Below are positions 1-8,266 of a stretch of 64,000 nt of DNA, piece after piece. The notes under the pieces were generated by a model. The model was given only the letters and a program-made list of their open reading frames with translations. It was not told the origin of the DNA and did not search any database. How positions within the stretch are numbered: the stretch's first letter is position 1; each line of letters opens with the position of its first letter. The position numbers and the translations under genes are program-made. The stretch comes from Candidatus Peregrinibacteria bacterium (GTDB lineage: Bacteria; Patescibacteriota; Gracilibacteria; UBA1369; LOWO2-01-FULL-3). The stretch is from positions 1 through 64,000 of the forward strand of contig JAUUZY010000003.1 in assembly GCA_030592015.1 (NCBI GenBank). Reading direction: 5' to 3'.

Positions 1-367
1 CGTTGCCGCCGGTTTTTTCGACGCCTTCGGGTTCATTTCCCATCTCACAATTCAAAATAACTACCAACAAATTCCTGAACAATTCCAAGAAATAATCAGT
101 AAAACAAAGCGACTCTACGGCTGTGACATCTGTCAGGAAGTTTGCCCACACAATTCAAGGAGCAAAGACATGGGAGAAATTTCAAAAATCGCCGGAGATG
201 AATTGGATCTCAAGCAGGTACTCAGCATAAAATCAGGCCAAGAGTTTCTGGAAACTTTCGCCGGCTCTCCACTAATGCGAGCAAAGAAAACAGGACTACA
301 AAGAAACGCAAAAGTCCTACTCGGACTTGCGGGCAAGAAGAAAGAGCAAGTCCGAAAGTCTGTTTAG
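1..367 (+). CDS. queG: Epoxyqueuosine reductase QueG, C-terminal part (5' end outside the window)
   Basis: This is the end of the cobalamin-dependent iron-sulfur enzyme that makes queuosine in tRNA. The reading frame begins at base 2. Visible family features are the ISHLTI segment (usually CISYLTIE), the second cluster motif GCDICQEVCP, and a C-terminal block ending EFLETFAGSPLMRAKKTGLQ, followed by an RN-V-LG motif. The first ferredoxin-like cluster lies upstream of the window. The cysteine that normally precedes ISYLTI is Phe here (see findings). The gene ends with TAG and overlaps the convergent adenosyltransferase gene by 51 bp. The neighbour is also a B12-related gene, consistent with cobalamin use. 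Family identity is secure; the start cannot be seen. Confidence 0.9.
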   Translation, partial: VAAGFFDAFGFISHLTIQNNYQQIPEQFQEIISKTKRLYGCDICQEVCPHNSRSKDMGEISKIAGDELDLKQVLSIKSGQEFLETFAGSPLMRAKKTGLQRNAKVLLGLAGKKKEQVRKSV

Positions 368-769
368 ATATTTCAAGCAATCACCTTCAAGCCCAGCCCC
401 CACAAAGGATCTTTCCGCTCTTCTACAAACACATCTCGCAATATCAAATTTAGACCCGGGCAGAACAAATTCTCTCAAATCTCCCTCAATCTTTTCAATT
501 TCCTCTTCCAAGAATTGAACATCTTTTTCGCTTAGCGCATCAATGTTTTTTGGAACCTTCATTTCAAAACCAACTATCGACATTATTCTATAAATATCTC
601 TCTGGATTTTTTCAATCAAGGGATTCTCCCCATTCCTAGCCCATCCCAAAAACGAATTCAGTTCATCCAAGTCTCCCAAGGCCGCAAAAATAGGGGCAGA
701 CTTGCGGAGGCGCTTCCCATCAAACAGTCCAGAATCACCCTTGTCCCCAGTTTTAGTAGAAATTTTCAT
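317..769 (-). CDS. ATP:cob(I)alamin adenosyltransferase, PduO/MMAB type
   Basis: It converts cob(I)alamin plus ATP to adenosylcobalamin. The N-terminus TKTGDKGDSGLFDGKR matches the family nucleotide-binding loop. Further family blocks are DELNSFLGWARN, RCVCRRAERS, and LKYLNRLSDLLFLLAR near the C-terminus. At 150 residues it is a normal but short family member. I place the start at the ATG at 769 because the next 12 residues are the conserved motif; the 15 residues encoded further upstream have no family match. Its 3' end runs 51 bp into queG on the other strand, an unusually long coding overlap. It suggests the organism handles salvaged cobalamin; no corrin synthesis genes are seen in the window. 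Confidence 0.88.
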   Translation of the reverse strand: MKISTKTGDKGDSGLFDGKRLRKSAPIFAALGDLDELNSFLGWARNGENPLIEKIQRDIYRIMSIVGFEMKVPKNIDALSEKDVQFLEEEIEKIEGDLREFVLPGSKFDIARCVCRRAERSFVGAGLEGDCLKYLNRLSDLLFLLARKSE

Positions 770-814
770 CTTAGAAATATATAATGCGCTGGAGACAGAA
801 TAACAAAACATCAA

Positions 815-1108
815 ATGCCAAGAAAGAAAACAAAAATAGATTTCGAGAGAGAGCTGGTAAAAGAGCTAAAAGTACTGACAAAGGAAGTACGAAATCTCCA
901 AAAAATGGAATTCATCAAAGTTTTCAAACACCCCTTCAAATATATGTGGTTCACTTTCCTAAAGGGACTGATGGTAGGTTTTGGTTCAGTTCTTGGAGCT
1001 ACCGTATTGGTAGCTATATTTATCTATCTCCTCGCACAAATAAGCCTAGTGCCAATCGTGGGAGATTTTGTGAACGACGTAATAACTCAGATAGGATCAG
1101 TAAAATAA
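815..1108 (+). CDS. DUF5665 small membrane protein
   Basis: 97 residues. A lysine-rich, helical cytosolic N-terminus (about 1-45) precedes a hydrophobic segment at about 55-78 (GSVLGATVLVAIFIYLLAQI). It ends with a short stretch, PIVGDFVNDVI, that resembles the DUF5665 family ending. The function is unknown. The ATG at 815 gives the normal family length; an overlapping frame beginning at 784 has no family match and is read as a shadow. The DsbA gene follows after 19 bp, so the two are probably co-transcribed. Confidence 0.75.
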   Translation: MPRKKTKIDFERELVKELKVLTKEVRNLQKMEFIKVFKHPFKYMWFTFLKGLMVGFGSVLGATVLVAIFIYLLAQISLVPIVGDFVNDVITQIGSVK

Positions 1109-1127
1109 TTTAATTAATTTTCATACA

Positions 1128-1790
1128 ATGAAAAAATCAACAGGAACAATTTTATTTTGGGGAATATCACTTTTAGTAATAGTTGCCGCAGTTTTTGTGG
1201 TGGTTAAGTTCAGCGATGAGCCGGTAGTCGGACCTGGGGATGCAATCACAGGGGCAGCGGTAGAACTGGGAACTGACGACTGGACTAAGGGAGACGAGTC
1301 CGCATCGGTTGTATTGATAGAATATAGTGATTTTCAATGTCCGGCATGCAGCGTTTATTCTCCGATAATTAGAGATATCGTAAATGAATTTGGAGATAAG
1401 ATAGTTGTTGCATACAGACATTTTCCTTTAAAGAGCATTCACGCAAATGCGGAGGCTTCAGCTTTGGCAGCGGAGGCAGCAGGATTCCAGGGGAAATTCT
1501 GGGAAATGCATGACAAACTTTTTGACAGTCAGAAGGAATGGTCTTCACTGGGAGATCCAACAGAAACATTTGTGGGGTATGCAGAAGAAATCGGCCTTAA
1601 CCTAGATAGATTCAAGGGAGACATGGTTTCAGAGGATGCAAAGGAAGAGCTTGCAGCAGATATGGAGCTAGTGAGGTCAGCAGGCCTAAATTCAACACCT
1701 ACATTCGTTCTAAACGGAAAGAAAATCCAACCTGGAAGCTACGAGCAATTCAGGACTTTGGTGAGGGATGAGATAGAGGCGGCAAGCTAG
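1128..1790 (+). CDS. DsbA-family membrane-anchored thiol-disulfide oxidoreductase
   Basis: 220 residues. An N-terminal membrane anchor (about 8-28) is followed by a thioredoxin fold with the active site FQCPACS at about 70-76. Supporting family features are YRHFPL, the helical insertion around HANAEASALAAEAAGFQGKF, and the cis-Pro segment STPTFVLNG near residue 190. It should act outside the membrane, forming or shuffling disulfides in exported proteins, of which this region encodes many. No Shine-Dalgarno sequence precedes the ATG. The stop TAG interlocks with the lgt stop on the other strand (4-bp overlap). The partner that reoxidises it (DsbB or VKOR) is not in the window. Confidence 0.88.
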   Translation: MKKSTGTILFWGISLLVIVAAVFVVVKFSDEPVVGPGDAITGAAVELGTDDWTKGDESASVVLIEYSDFQCPACSVYSPIIRDIVNEFGDKIVVAYRHFPLKSIHANAEASALAAEAAGFQGKFWEMHDKLFDSQKEWSSLGDPTETFVGYAEEIGLNLDRFKGDMVSEDAKEELAADMELVRSAGLNSTPTFVLNGKKIQPGSYEQFRTLVRDEIEAAS

Positions 1791-2572
1791 CCTCTCTTCT
1801 TTTGTCTCGGATAGAAGAAAATAAAGTAAACCATAGCGATCAATACCGGTACAATGCTAAGCATCTGTCCCATAGATAGTGGAAAGTCTATAGGCATGAT
1901 ATGTCTGTCTTTCCAGAATTCCACAATGAATCTTGTGAGGAAATAAAGCAGCATCAAAAGGAACATCATGAACATAGGTGGAGTCTTTTTGTAGAATTTT
2001 TTGTAAACCCAAAGCATCACAAAGACCAAAACAAGGGCAATACCTGACTCATAAAGTTGCGAAGGGTAGCGTGGAAAAGCTTCTCCCAGACGCTCAAAAA
2101 TCACCCCTGACTCTTTCATAGTAGGCCTCCCCACGATCTCAGAATTGAAATAATTCCCAAGCCTCACAAAGGCAGCAACAATAGGAATCGAAAGAATCAA
2201 AACATCAGTATATTTGCTGAATTTTACCTTGTGAACAAGAGTCCACACCCAATAAGAAACTAGTAGACCAATAGCTGCACCATGACTGGCAAGTCCACCC
2301 TTCCAGATCATCAAAATTTCCGCAGGATTACTCAAAAAATATTCCGCATTATAGAAAAAGACATGCCCCAGTCTAGCCCCAACCACAAGTCCGACAAATA
2401 GGTAGAGCGCAACGCTCTCAAGGTCTTGCAAAGGATATTTCTCCCTCTTAAAAGCCCAGTTAACAACAAAGAAGCTAACAACAATTCCAAGAGCAAAAAA
2501 CAACCCATACCAGCGGATTGAAAGTGGGCCAAGAGTTAAGAAAATCGGATCAATATTATTCGTGAAAATCAT
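1787..2572 (-). CDS. lgt: Prolipoprotein diacylglyceryl transferase
   Basis: This integral membrane enzyme moves diacylglycerol from phosphatidylglycerol to the lipobox cysteine of prolipoproteins. Family motifs visible are IRWYGLFFALGI, GARLGHVFFYN, the catalytic-region GGLASHGAAIG, RLGNYFNSEIVGRPT, and YPSQLYESG. At 261 residues with about seven hydrophobic segments it is full length. It fits the several lipobox proteins encoded nearby (for example at 3952, 7484, 23329, 25180 and 26523). The DapB-like gene lies 6 bp upstream on the same strand, so the two are likely one transcript. Confidence 0.95.
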   Translation of the reverse strand: MIFTNNIDPIFLTLGPLSIRWYGLFFALGIVVSFFVVNWAFKREKYPLQDLESVALYLFVGLVVGARLGHVFFYNAEYFLSNPAEILMIWKGGLASHGAAIGLLVSYWVWTLVHKVKFSKYTDVLILSIPIVAAFVRLGNYFNSEIVGRPTMKESGVIFERLGEAFPRYPSQLYESGIALVLVFVMLWVYKKFYKKTPPMFMMFLLMLLYFLTRFIVEFWKDRHIMPIDFPLSMGQMLSIVPVLIAMVYFIFFYPRQKKRG

Positions 2573-2578
2573 AGAAAT

Positions 2579-2998
2579 TTATTTAAGAAAATCGGACATT
2601 TCAAAGAAACCTTTTTTTTGATTAAGCCACTCGGCAACCTTTACAGCCCCTTCTTCTGCAGAACTCCCAGCACGAGAAAAATCATCTGACCACAAAAAAC
2701 CAATATCATTTTCCTTCACAATACGTTTCGCTTCAGACAATTGCCCATCCCAACCGGTCGTTCCCATCACAAGATCAACTCCTGCACCTGCACAAATATC
2801 CAAGTGCTCCAAAGCACTTCCCCCACTCGAAAAATCTATCGCAATATCAATCCTCGACAAAGCCGCAACAGTAAGCTTCGTAAAACTAGCCTTCCTATTG
2901 TGCTTATCCACAATTATTTCCACCAAATGCCCCCTATGCAATGCAGCCTCATAGACTAACTTCCCCATCTCACCAAAGCCAATAATCGCGATTCTCAT
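2579..2998 (-). CDS. DapB-like protein lacking the substrate domain
   Basis: 139 residues, against about 230-270 for dihydrodipicolinate reductase. The N-terminal half is a DapB-type Rossmann domain: GFGEMG at 7-12, IDFSSGGSALEHL near 55, and GTTGWDG near 80. The last 25 or so residues (EEGAVKVAEWLNQKKGFFEM and then SDFL) match the extreme C-terminal helix of DapB. What is missing is the middle: the HH-K-DAPSGTA catalytic and tetramer domain. The frame is open and undamaged, so this looks like a clean internal deletion and not a fragment. It probably cannot reduce dihydrodipicolinate; a regulatory or other NAD(P)-binding role is possible. It sits 6 bp upstream of lgt. Confidence 0.7.
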   Translation of the reverse strand: MRIAIIGFGEMGKLVYEAALHRGHLVEIIVDKHNRKASFTKLTVAALSRIDIAIDFSSGGSALEHLDICAGAGVDLVMGTTGWDGQLSEAKRIVKENDIGFLWSDDFSRAGSSAEEGAVKVAEWLNQKKGFFEMSDFLK

Positions 2999-3088
2999 AT
3001 ATGCCCAAAGTTAAGCTACCAACCCATTCTAACGAAAAATTCATAAATTACAAAAGAAGCGCAAATAAAAGTGCGCTCAGGAGCTCAC

Positions 3089-3114
3089 AAAAAAATCTGG
3101 TACCGGTACCAGAT
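3089..3114 (-). terminator. Intrinsic terminator of the alkD-like gene
   Basis: A perfect 20-bp palindrome (ATCTGGTACC and its mirror) at 3095-3114 is followed, on the minus strand, by seven T residues. It lies 32 bp past the stop of the alkD-like gene. Folded as RNA it gives an 8-bp stem with a CCGG loop and a U tract, a standard rho-independent terminator. The perfect symmetry could also allow protein binding. Confidence 0.75.
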
Positions 3115-3145
3115 GGTCGCCGGGTTTAGACTTGCATAGGCCAAT

Positions 3146-3841
3146 CTATCTCCCCATGTAAAAGTCCTTTTTCTTCTTATCAAATTTTTCAATCGCATAG
3201 CGAAGCATGGTCCGAGGCATTGTTTTGTAGTGCTTTTTCAGAAATGATTCTTCCACTTTCTGATTTTTATTGCCTATTTCCCTGAGCATCCACCCAACAG
3301 CCTTATGGATCAAATCATGATTATCATCTACAAGGACATCAGCAATTGCCAGACCATCATCAAAGTCCTCATTCCGTATAAACGCATAACAAGCCAGCAT
3401 CGCAATTCTTCTCTCCCATAAATTTTCAGACACAGCCAATTTATACAAAATCACCCTTTCCTTATCAAGCAAATAAGCCCCAACAATTTTAGGCGCCGAA
3501 CTATCTACCAAGTCCCAATTGTTCACATTCTTAGTATTCTTTATAAAAAAATCAAAAATTTCCTTCTTTTTTATGTCCTTACTTTTCTCGTATTGATCCA
3601 CCAGAATGAAGAGAGCCGTTAATCTATATTCATGAATTTTATCATTTAAAAGTATCTGCAAAGAACCAAGGTCCAGGTCCTTATATTTCTTAGCAACTTT
3701 CCTTTGGTCCGGCACACTAATCCCCAACATTTTATCACCTTCAGCATATTGCCCCTTCCCGGTTTTAAAAAATCCAGCCAAAAATTTCGCCTTCTCTCTG
3801 TCCCCCAATTTTTGTAAATCTGATTTGAATTCTTTCAGCAT
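3146..3841 (-). CDS. AlkD-like DNA alkylation repair HEAT-repeat protein
   Basis: 231 residues made of HEAT-like helical repeats typical of the AlkD/AlkC DNA glycosylase superfamily, which excises N3- and N7-alkylated bases. Diagnostic stretches are GISVPDQRKVAKKY, the NNWDLVDSSAPKIVG motif near 112-126 (with the Trp and Asp of the active site), WERRIAMLACYAFIR, and DLIHKAVGWMLREIG. Length and order match the family. It is a single-gene unit closed by the terminator at 3089-3114 and divergent from the transglutaminase lipoprotein gene. Confidence 0.88.
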   Translation of the reverse strand: MLKEFKSDLQKLGDREKAKFLAGFFKTGKGQYAEGDKMLGISVPDQRKVAKKYKDLDLGSLQILLNDKIHEYRLTALFILVDQYEKSKDIKKKEIFDFFIKNTKNVNNWDLVDSSAPKIVGAYLLDKERVILYKLAVSENLWERRIAMLACYAFIRNEDFDDGLAIADVLVDDNHDLIHKAVGWMLREIGNKNQKVEESFLKKHYKTMPRTMLRYAIEKFDKKKKDFYMGR

Positions 3842-3899
3842 ATTGGTGTATAAGCTTACACTATCCCCTCCTTCTACGCAAAACTGCCTAGTCAGCCGC

Positions 3900-3927
3900 T
3901 TGACAAAACCCTGTGGTCACATAAAAT
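3900..3927 (+). promoter_or_regulatory. Promoter for the Tat-type lipoprotein gene
   Basis: TTGACA at 3900-3905, a 16-bp spacer and TAAAAT at 3922-3927. The predicted start near 3934 leaves only about 18 nt before the ATG at 3952, with no Shine-Dalgarno sequence. Confidence 0.6.
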
Positions 3928-3951
3928 AAGCTCTACGTAAAAACATCAATT

Positions 3952-5304
3952 ATGCGCACCCCCCCAGAAACAACAAAACTTCCAGCGTCCCCCACACAAC
4001 TAAGCAGGCGAGAATTTCTCACAGCAGCAATAGCAACCGCAACTGCAGCAGTTACAAGCAACGTTCTCGCGGCCTGCGAACAGGCACCACAGGGCGATGG
4101 AATCCCGGACTACCTAATGGAGGAAAAACTGGTAAGAGCTTATCCAAGAGTTTTCGACATCTTAATTCAGCAAAAAAGGGACAGCTACCGAGAGGATCTA
4201 TATAACGTCGTTGATCTAATGGAAAAAACGATAGAATTTTTTGATAAATATACAGCGGGAGAACCCGTGGAGCTTGCAGAGTACGAGCCGCTTATGGGGG
4301 CAGATTCACAAACAGGCCACGTAATGGGAGCAGAGGCTCAGGAGCGCTACGCAGCCAAAGTTGCACATCTCCTTTACGTAGACGATAGCGAGCTAGTGCC
4401 ATGGAGCATCGAAACACTTTCATATGAAGGCCTTGAGGCCATTCTAGATTTCAACGAAATGTTTATGAGGTCGGTAGAAGGCGAATATATTTCAATGGCA
4501 TCACGATATTACCCTTCTGCACCAGACAGAGTTTATGATTTTTTGTTAGATAAAGATCTAATAAAAGAGACTCCGGAGGCTACAGTATATGCGCTTACGG
4601 ATTGGGCGAGGTTAAAATTTCAACATGTAACTGGTGACACTCCAGAACAGCCGGGGAACAAAAAACTTCATGCAGATAGATGGGGAACACCTGAACTCAT
4701 GGAAATGCTTGAGCAGGTAAATGATGGAGGACGGCTTATAATTGACGGCTGTCATGGAACGGCGAGCCTTTATTGGCAGTTGCTCGGGGCGCTGGGAATT
4801 CCTGCAAAAAGAACAAGGGCAATGCGAGGTCATTCGGGTATAAGTTTCCCAACAGTCGGGGAATTTACAATCCACGCCGATCATATATATGACAAAAAAT
4901 TCTCTACAAGTGGCAGAAACCTGCCATCTAGCAAAATGCTGCCGAGGATTCCTGCGAATATCGATCTTGATTCCGAGGAAAATGGAGAGGATCTTGAATA
5001 TTTGGAGGAAAGTCATTATTTGAGAGCAGAAGCGGCAATGCCTTTTCCTTCCGATGATTTTGCAGCTTGGTACGGGCTTCTTAGGTACAACCCGATAAAG
5101 CGTGAAATGGAAGAGGCGGTAATTGAAGAAAACAGAAGAACCGGAGAAGGCCCACAAATGACACTACACGAGCGAATCTACGCACATTTACCTGTCAAAG
5201 CAGAGGAACTAATAGTCAAAATTAATGCGAGACTAGAAGAGGTCGGCGGCGGAAACAAACTGGACGGAGCTGCAATAATCTATAATGATTATTTGATCAG
5301 ATAG
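3952..5304 (+). CDS. Tat-type lipoprotein with a transglutaminase-like domain
   Basis: 450 residues. The N-terminus carries a twin-arginine motif SRREFL at 18-23, an Ala/Thr-rich hydrophobic stretch and a lipobox LAAC with Cys at 42, so it should be exported folded by Tat and lipidated by Lgt. A transglutaminase-like core lies at about 240-320: the nucleophile in DGCHGTASLYWQLL (Cys near 267), followed by GIPAKRTRAM, then the His in GEFTIHADHIYD. Its substrate is unknown; cell-wall peptide or protein crosslinking or proteolysis are options. No membrane segment follows the lipobox. It has its own promoter at 3900 and is followed by an SLH surface protein. Confidence 0.75.
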   Translation: MRTPPETTKLPASPTQLSRREFLTAAIATATAAVTSNVLAACEQAPQGDGIPDYLMEEKLVRAYPRVFDILIQQKRDSYREDLYNVVDLMEKTIEFFDKYTAGEPVELAEYEPLMGADSQTGHVMGAEAQERYAAKVAHLLYVDDSELVPWSIETLSYEGLEAILDFNEMFMRSVEGEYISMASRYYPSAPDRVYDFLLDKDLIKETPEATVYALTDWARLKFQHVTGDTPEQPGNKKLHADRWGTPELMEMLEQVNDGGRLIIDGCHGTASLYWQLLGALGIPAKRTRAMRGHSGISFPTVGEFTIHADHIYDKKFSTSGRNLPSSKMLPRIPANIDLDSEENGEDLEYLEESHYLRAEAAMPFPSDDFAAWYGLLRYNPIKREMEEAVIEENRRTGEGPQMTLHERIYAHLPVKAEELIVKINARLEEVGGGNKLDGAAIIYNDYLIR

Positions 5305-5309
5305 CTAAA

Positions 5310-5339
5310 TTGACTTAAACCTCCCCATAAGAGTACTAT
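5310..5339 (+). promoter_or_regulatory. Promoter for SLH protein 1
   Basis: TTGACT at 5310-5315, 18-bp spacer, TACTAT at 5334-5339. This predicts a start near 5346 and a leader of about 30 nt, AT-rich, before the ATG at 5376. Confidence 0.5.
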
Positions 5340-5375
5340 TACACCTATAAATTTATTGTTTAATTATATAAACAC

Positions 5376-7520
5376 ATGAAGACAAAATTATTATTCGTGC
5401 TGGCTACGATCACAGCGCTTATTGCCGTTGGCATAGGTAGCGTGACAGCAAGCGCATTCCCTGATACGTCAGGACACAGTTATGACTCTGCGATCGATTA
5501 CGTAAAAACGCAGGGGATAGTAAACGGATACGACGATGGGACGTACAAGCCGGACAATCTTATAAACCGAGCTGAATTCACAAAAATTATAATCGAGTCA
5601 CTCTACGAAACTTCAGATTTCGAAAGCTATGGAAGCAAGTATTGTTTTTCAGACGTTCCAAGAGATGCTTGGTACACACAGTACGTATGCTTCGCTAAAG
5701 AAAAAGGAATAGTAGACGGGCATCCGGACGGAAGTTTCAAGCCGACTGACAGCATAAACTATGTAGAGTCATTGAAAATTGTCTTGGAAGCGTATGTAGC
5801 AAATGGATGGATTGAAGCAAGATCTATAGAGGGGAATGGATTCTGGTATACAGGATATACCGATTATGCAAACTCCTATGATCTCTCATTCGCACATTCA
5901 GTTGGAGTTGATGAGAATCTAACTCGTGCAGAAACAGCGGAAACAATTTATTGGACAGATATCACTACAGAAAGAACTTTTGCGCCGGAACTGGCAGAAG
6001 ATGACATTATCTATTCAGTAGTTTCAGACATCCCAACAGACGACGTGATTGGTGACTACAAAGACGAAATAGTTGCCGCACACTATGACGGAACAAGCTC
6101 TTGGGAAACACTGTCAGAGTTGTTTGAATGGTATCACGTAGGGGAAATCACAGTCGCGCCATATGACGGATGGAGTTTGATCCTGTTGGATTCTTCATGC
6201 GACGGAATGTGCTTTTATCCTTTCATTTACCGTTTTGCATGGAATGAAGACACAGGTGAATTAGTTCTCCTTACTCAACATTCTGAAGAATACATTCCAG
6301 AATTTGTAGAGCCATTCACAGGAAATACAGATGATTCCATATTCCTTGATGGACTGGAACTTCCGGAAACAATCACAATGCCGGACGGAGTAAGCGTTAT
6401 TACAAGAGCGAAAAAAGACGCAGAGTATTCAAACGAATTTGCAGATGGTTACACTGAAACCCTTGCATTCGTTAGTTCTGAAGTAGGAAATGTTTATGCT
6501 GCACCTGGAGACAAAAGTTGTTTCTTCGTGAAAGCAAAAGACGGCTCTATAACACGATACGATTATGATCCTGGATTCAAAATTTCCGTGGAAGGTGAAA
6601 AAATGATAAATTGGGAAGACGGAAGTCCGGATACAAATATTGCCACAGACTACACCTACACAACAGTAGGATGCGGAATAATGGGAAGCTGCACTTATAT
6701 CGAAGACGTGAATGAAGAAAATATGGAATTGGTTGGAACAACAGAATCAGGCGTAGCTCTATACATCCCCATAAGCGTAGATGCGGGGGCAGAGGATCTA
6801 CAGGCAACCTTCGAGAGGGCTTATGCCGCCTACTATGACGACTTTGATGTGCCAATGGACGATTTTGCAGACATGAACTTTGTTCTGTATTGGCAGGACC
6901 CACTTGGAAGGTGGGGGTCAGTGCATCACGTAGAAGTAATTCCACCAGCTGAATGTGGAAAACCTGTGATCTACCTTTACCCACCAACTGTAACTGACGT
7001 ACATGTGGAAGTAGACGTAGACGAGTTCACTGTGACAATTCCGGATTATGGAACTGATGGATGGTCAGTACGAGCTTATCCGGATGGAAGCATATACAAC
7101 TACGCAGACGGAGAAGATTATCCTTACCTTTTCTGGGAAGGACATGACAAAGACAAAGTGGAAGTAAGCAAAGGATTCATGGTTTCTCGTGAAGAATTGC
7201 CAAGCTTCCTTCCTGAAAGTTTAGAGAAAATGGGATTGAACGATCAAGAAATCGTAGACTTTATGGAGTTCTGGGAGCCTAGAATGCTGGACAACAGTGA
7301 ATCACACTTCTTTATCAGCTTCCTTGGAACACATGAGTTCAACAAAGTTGCGCCACTTACAATCACACCTGAACCGGATTCTCTACTAAGGGTATTCATG
7401 TATTACGAACCAACAAACGCACATTATTCAGTTCAAGAGCAAGAGCTAAGAGCTGGTCCTAGATATGGATTCTCAGTTGTAGAATGGGGAGGAACGTCAT
7501 CCATACCGTGGAAAAACTAA
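5376..7520 (+). CDS. SLH-domain surface protein with a C-terminal KPVIYLYP domain
   Basis: 714 residues with a signal peptide (1-26). Two clear S-layer homology repeats (NGYDDGTYKPDNLINRAEF near 50; DGHPDGSFKPTDSINYVES near 112) and a degenerate third (ENLTRAETAE near 190) should tie it to the cell wall polymer. A middle region of unknown fold follows. The last 190 residues begin CGKPVIYLYPPT, a block I recognise from other exported proteins of candidate-phyla bacteria; its role is unknown. The protein is acidic and free of other membrane segments. The next gene overlaps its end by 37 bp, so the two are probably translated from one message. Confidence 0.8.
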   Translation: MKTKLLFVLATITALIAVGIGSVTASAFPDTSGHSYDSAIDYVKTQGIVNGYDDGTYKPDNLINRAEFTKIIIESLYETSDFESYGSKYCFSDVPRDAWYTQYVCFAKEKGIVDGHPDGSFKPTDSINYVESLKIVLEAYVANGWIEARSIEGNGFWYTGYTDYANSYDLSFAHSVGVDENLTRAETAETIYWTDITTERTFAPELAEDDIIYSVVSDIPTDDVIGDYKDEIVAAHYDGTSSWETLSELFEWYHVGEITVAPYDGWSLILLDSSCDGMCFYPFIYRFAWNEDTGELVLLTQHSEEYIPEFVEPFTGNTDDSIFLDGLELPETITMPDGVSVITRAKKDAEYSNEFADGYTETLAFVSSEVGNVYAAPGDKSCFFVKAKDGSITRYDYDPGFKISVEGEKMINWEDGSPDTNIATDYTYTTVGCGIMGSCTYIEDVNEENMELVGTTESGVALYIPISVDAGAEDLQATFERAYAAYYDDFDVPMDDFADMNFVLYWQDPLGRWGSVHHVEVIPPAECGKPVIYLYPPTVTDVHVEVDVDEFTVTIPDYGTDGWSVRAYPDGSIYNYADGEDYPYLFWEGHDKDKVEVSKGFMVSREELPSFLPESLEKMGLNDQEIVDFMEFWEPRMLDNSESHFFISFLGTHEFNKVAPLTITPEPDSLLRVFMYYEPTNAHYSVQEQELRAGPRYGFSVVEWGGTSSIPWKN

Positions 7521-8266
7521 ATTTATTAAAAACAGCTTTAGTCAGTGCACTCGTAGTGGTTGCGCTGACTTCTTGCACTTCAGAACTTCCGGCGAAGGGG
7601 GCAATAATTCCACATCACCTTTTAGTGGAAGAGCAGATGGAGGAGTTATACACAGAAATTGCCAGCGAGGACATCGAGAAAGTGATTTTGATAAGTCCAA
7701 ATCATTTCAATTATGGCTTCAACTATATCCAGACAACGGATGAAGATTTAGAGAATGCGGAAGTTGAGCCAAAGTATTTTGAAGAAGAACACGGAATCAG
7801 CGTTCATGAGGATTTCATCTCTCGCCATTTTCCAAATGCAAAAATAGTCCCAATAATTATAAAAAATGACACTCCACAAAATCGCATAGATGATCTTTTA
7901 GAAGAACTCACCGCGCAAAATCTGGACAAAACAGTAGTGATAGCTAGCATAGACTTCACTCATTACGAATTGGAAGAAATAGCAGTGGAAAACGATGAAC
8001 GCACAATGCAATGGCTTAGAGACTGGAGTCAACACGAATCGGAAGATTCCTTCAATGAAATAAAAAATCTGGCAATCAACGTAGGCGAAAGCAGCCCGGA
8101 CGCAGTCGCAATGGATTCTCCGGAAAGTTTTTACATGCTCACCAGGATCATGGAAGCACAGAACGCAAAAGACCTAACGATCGTACAACGAACATCATCT
8201 GCTTCAATCACAGGCATAAAAGACCCCAGTCAAAACACCAGCCACCTCTTCGTAAAATTCCGCTAA
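7484..8266 (+). CDS. Lipoprotein of the MEMO / AmmeMemoRadiSam B family
   Basis: 260 residues. A hydrophobic signal ends in a lipobox LTSC (Cys at 31). The body matches the MEMO family: [33 protein letters not shown], and a C-terminal NTSHLFVKF. Cytosolic MEMO proteins bind metal through two His and one Cys; the two His can be seen, but the only Cys here is the lipobox one, so the metal site would differ. The start at 7484 overlaps the SLH gene by 37 bp; a GTG at 7508 gives a tighter signal peptide and is an alternative. Its stop interlocks with the ilvD stop. An exported MEMO protein is unusual. Confidence 0.75.
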   Translation: MGRNVIHTVEKLNLLKTALVSALVVVALTSCTSELPAKGAIIPHHLLVEEQMEELYTEIASEDIEKVILISPNHFNYGFNYIQTTDEDLENAEVEPKYFEEEHGISVHEDFISRHFPNAKIVPIIIKNDTPQNRIDDLLEELTAQNLDKTVVIASIDFTHYELEEIAVENDERTMQWLRDWSQHESEDSFNEIKNLAINVGESSPDAVAMDSPESFYMLTRIMEAQNAKDLTIVQRTSSASITGIKDPSQNTSHLFVKFR

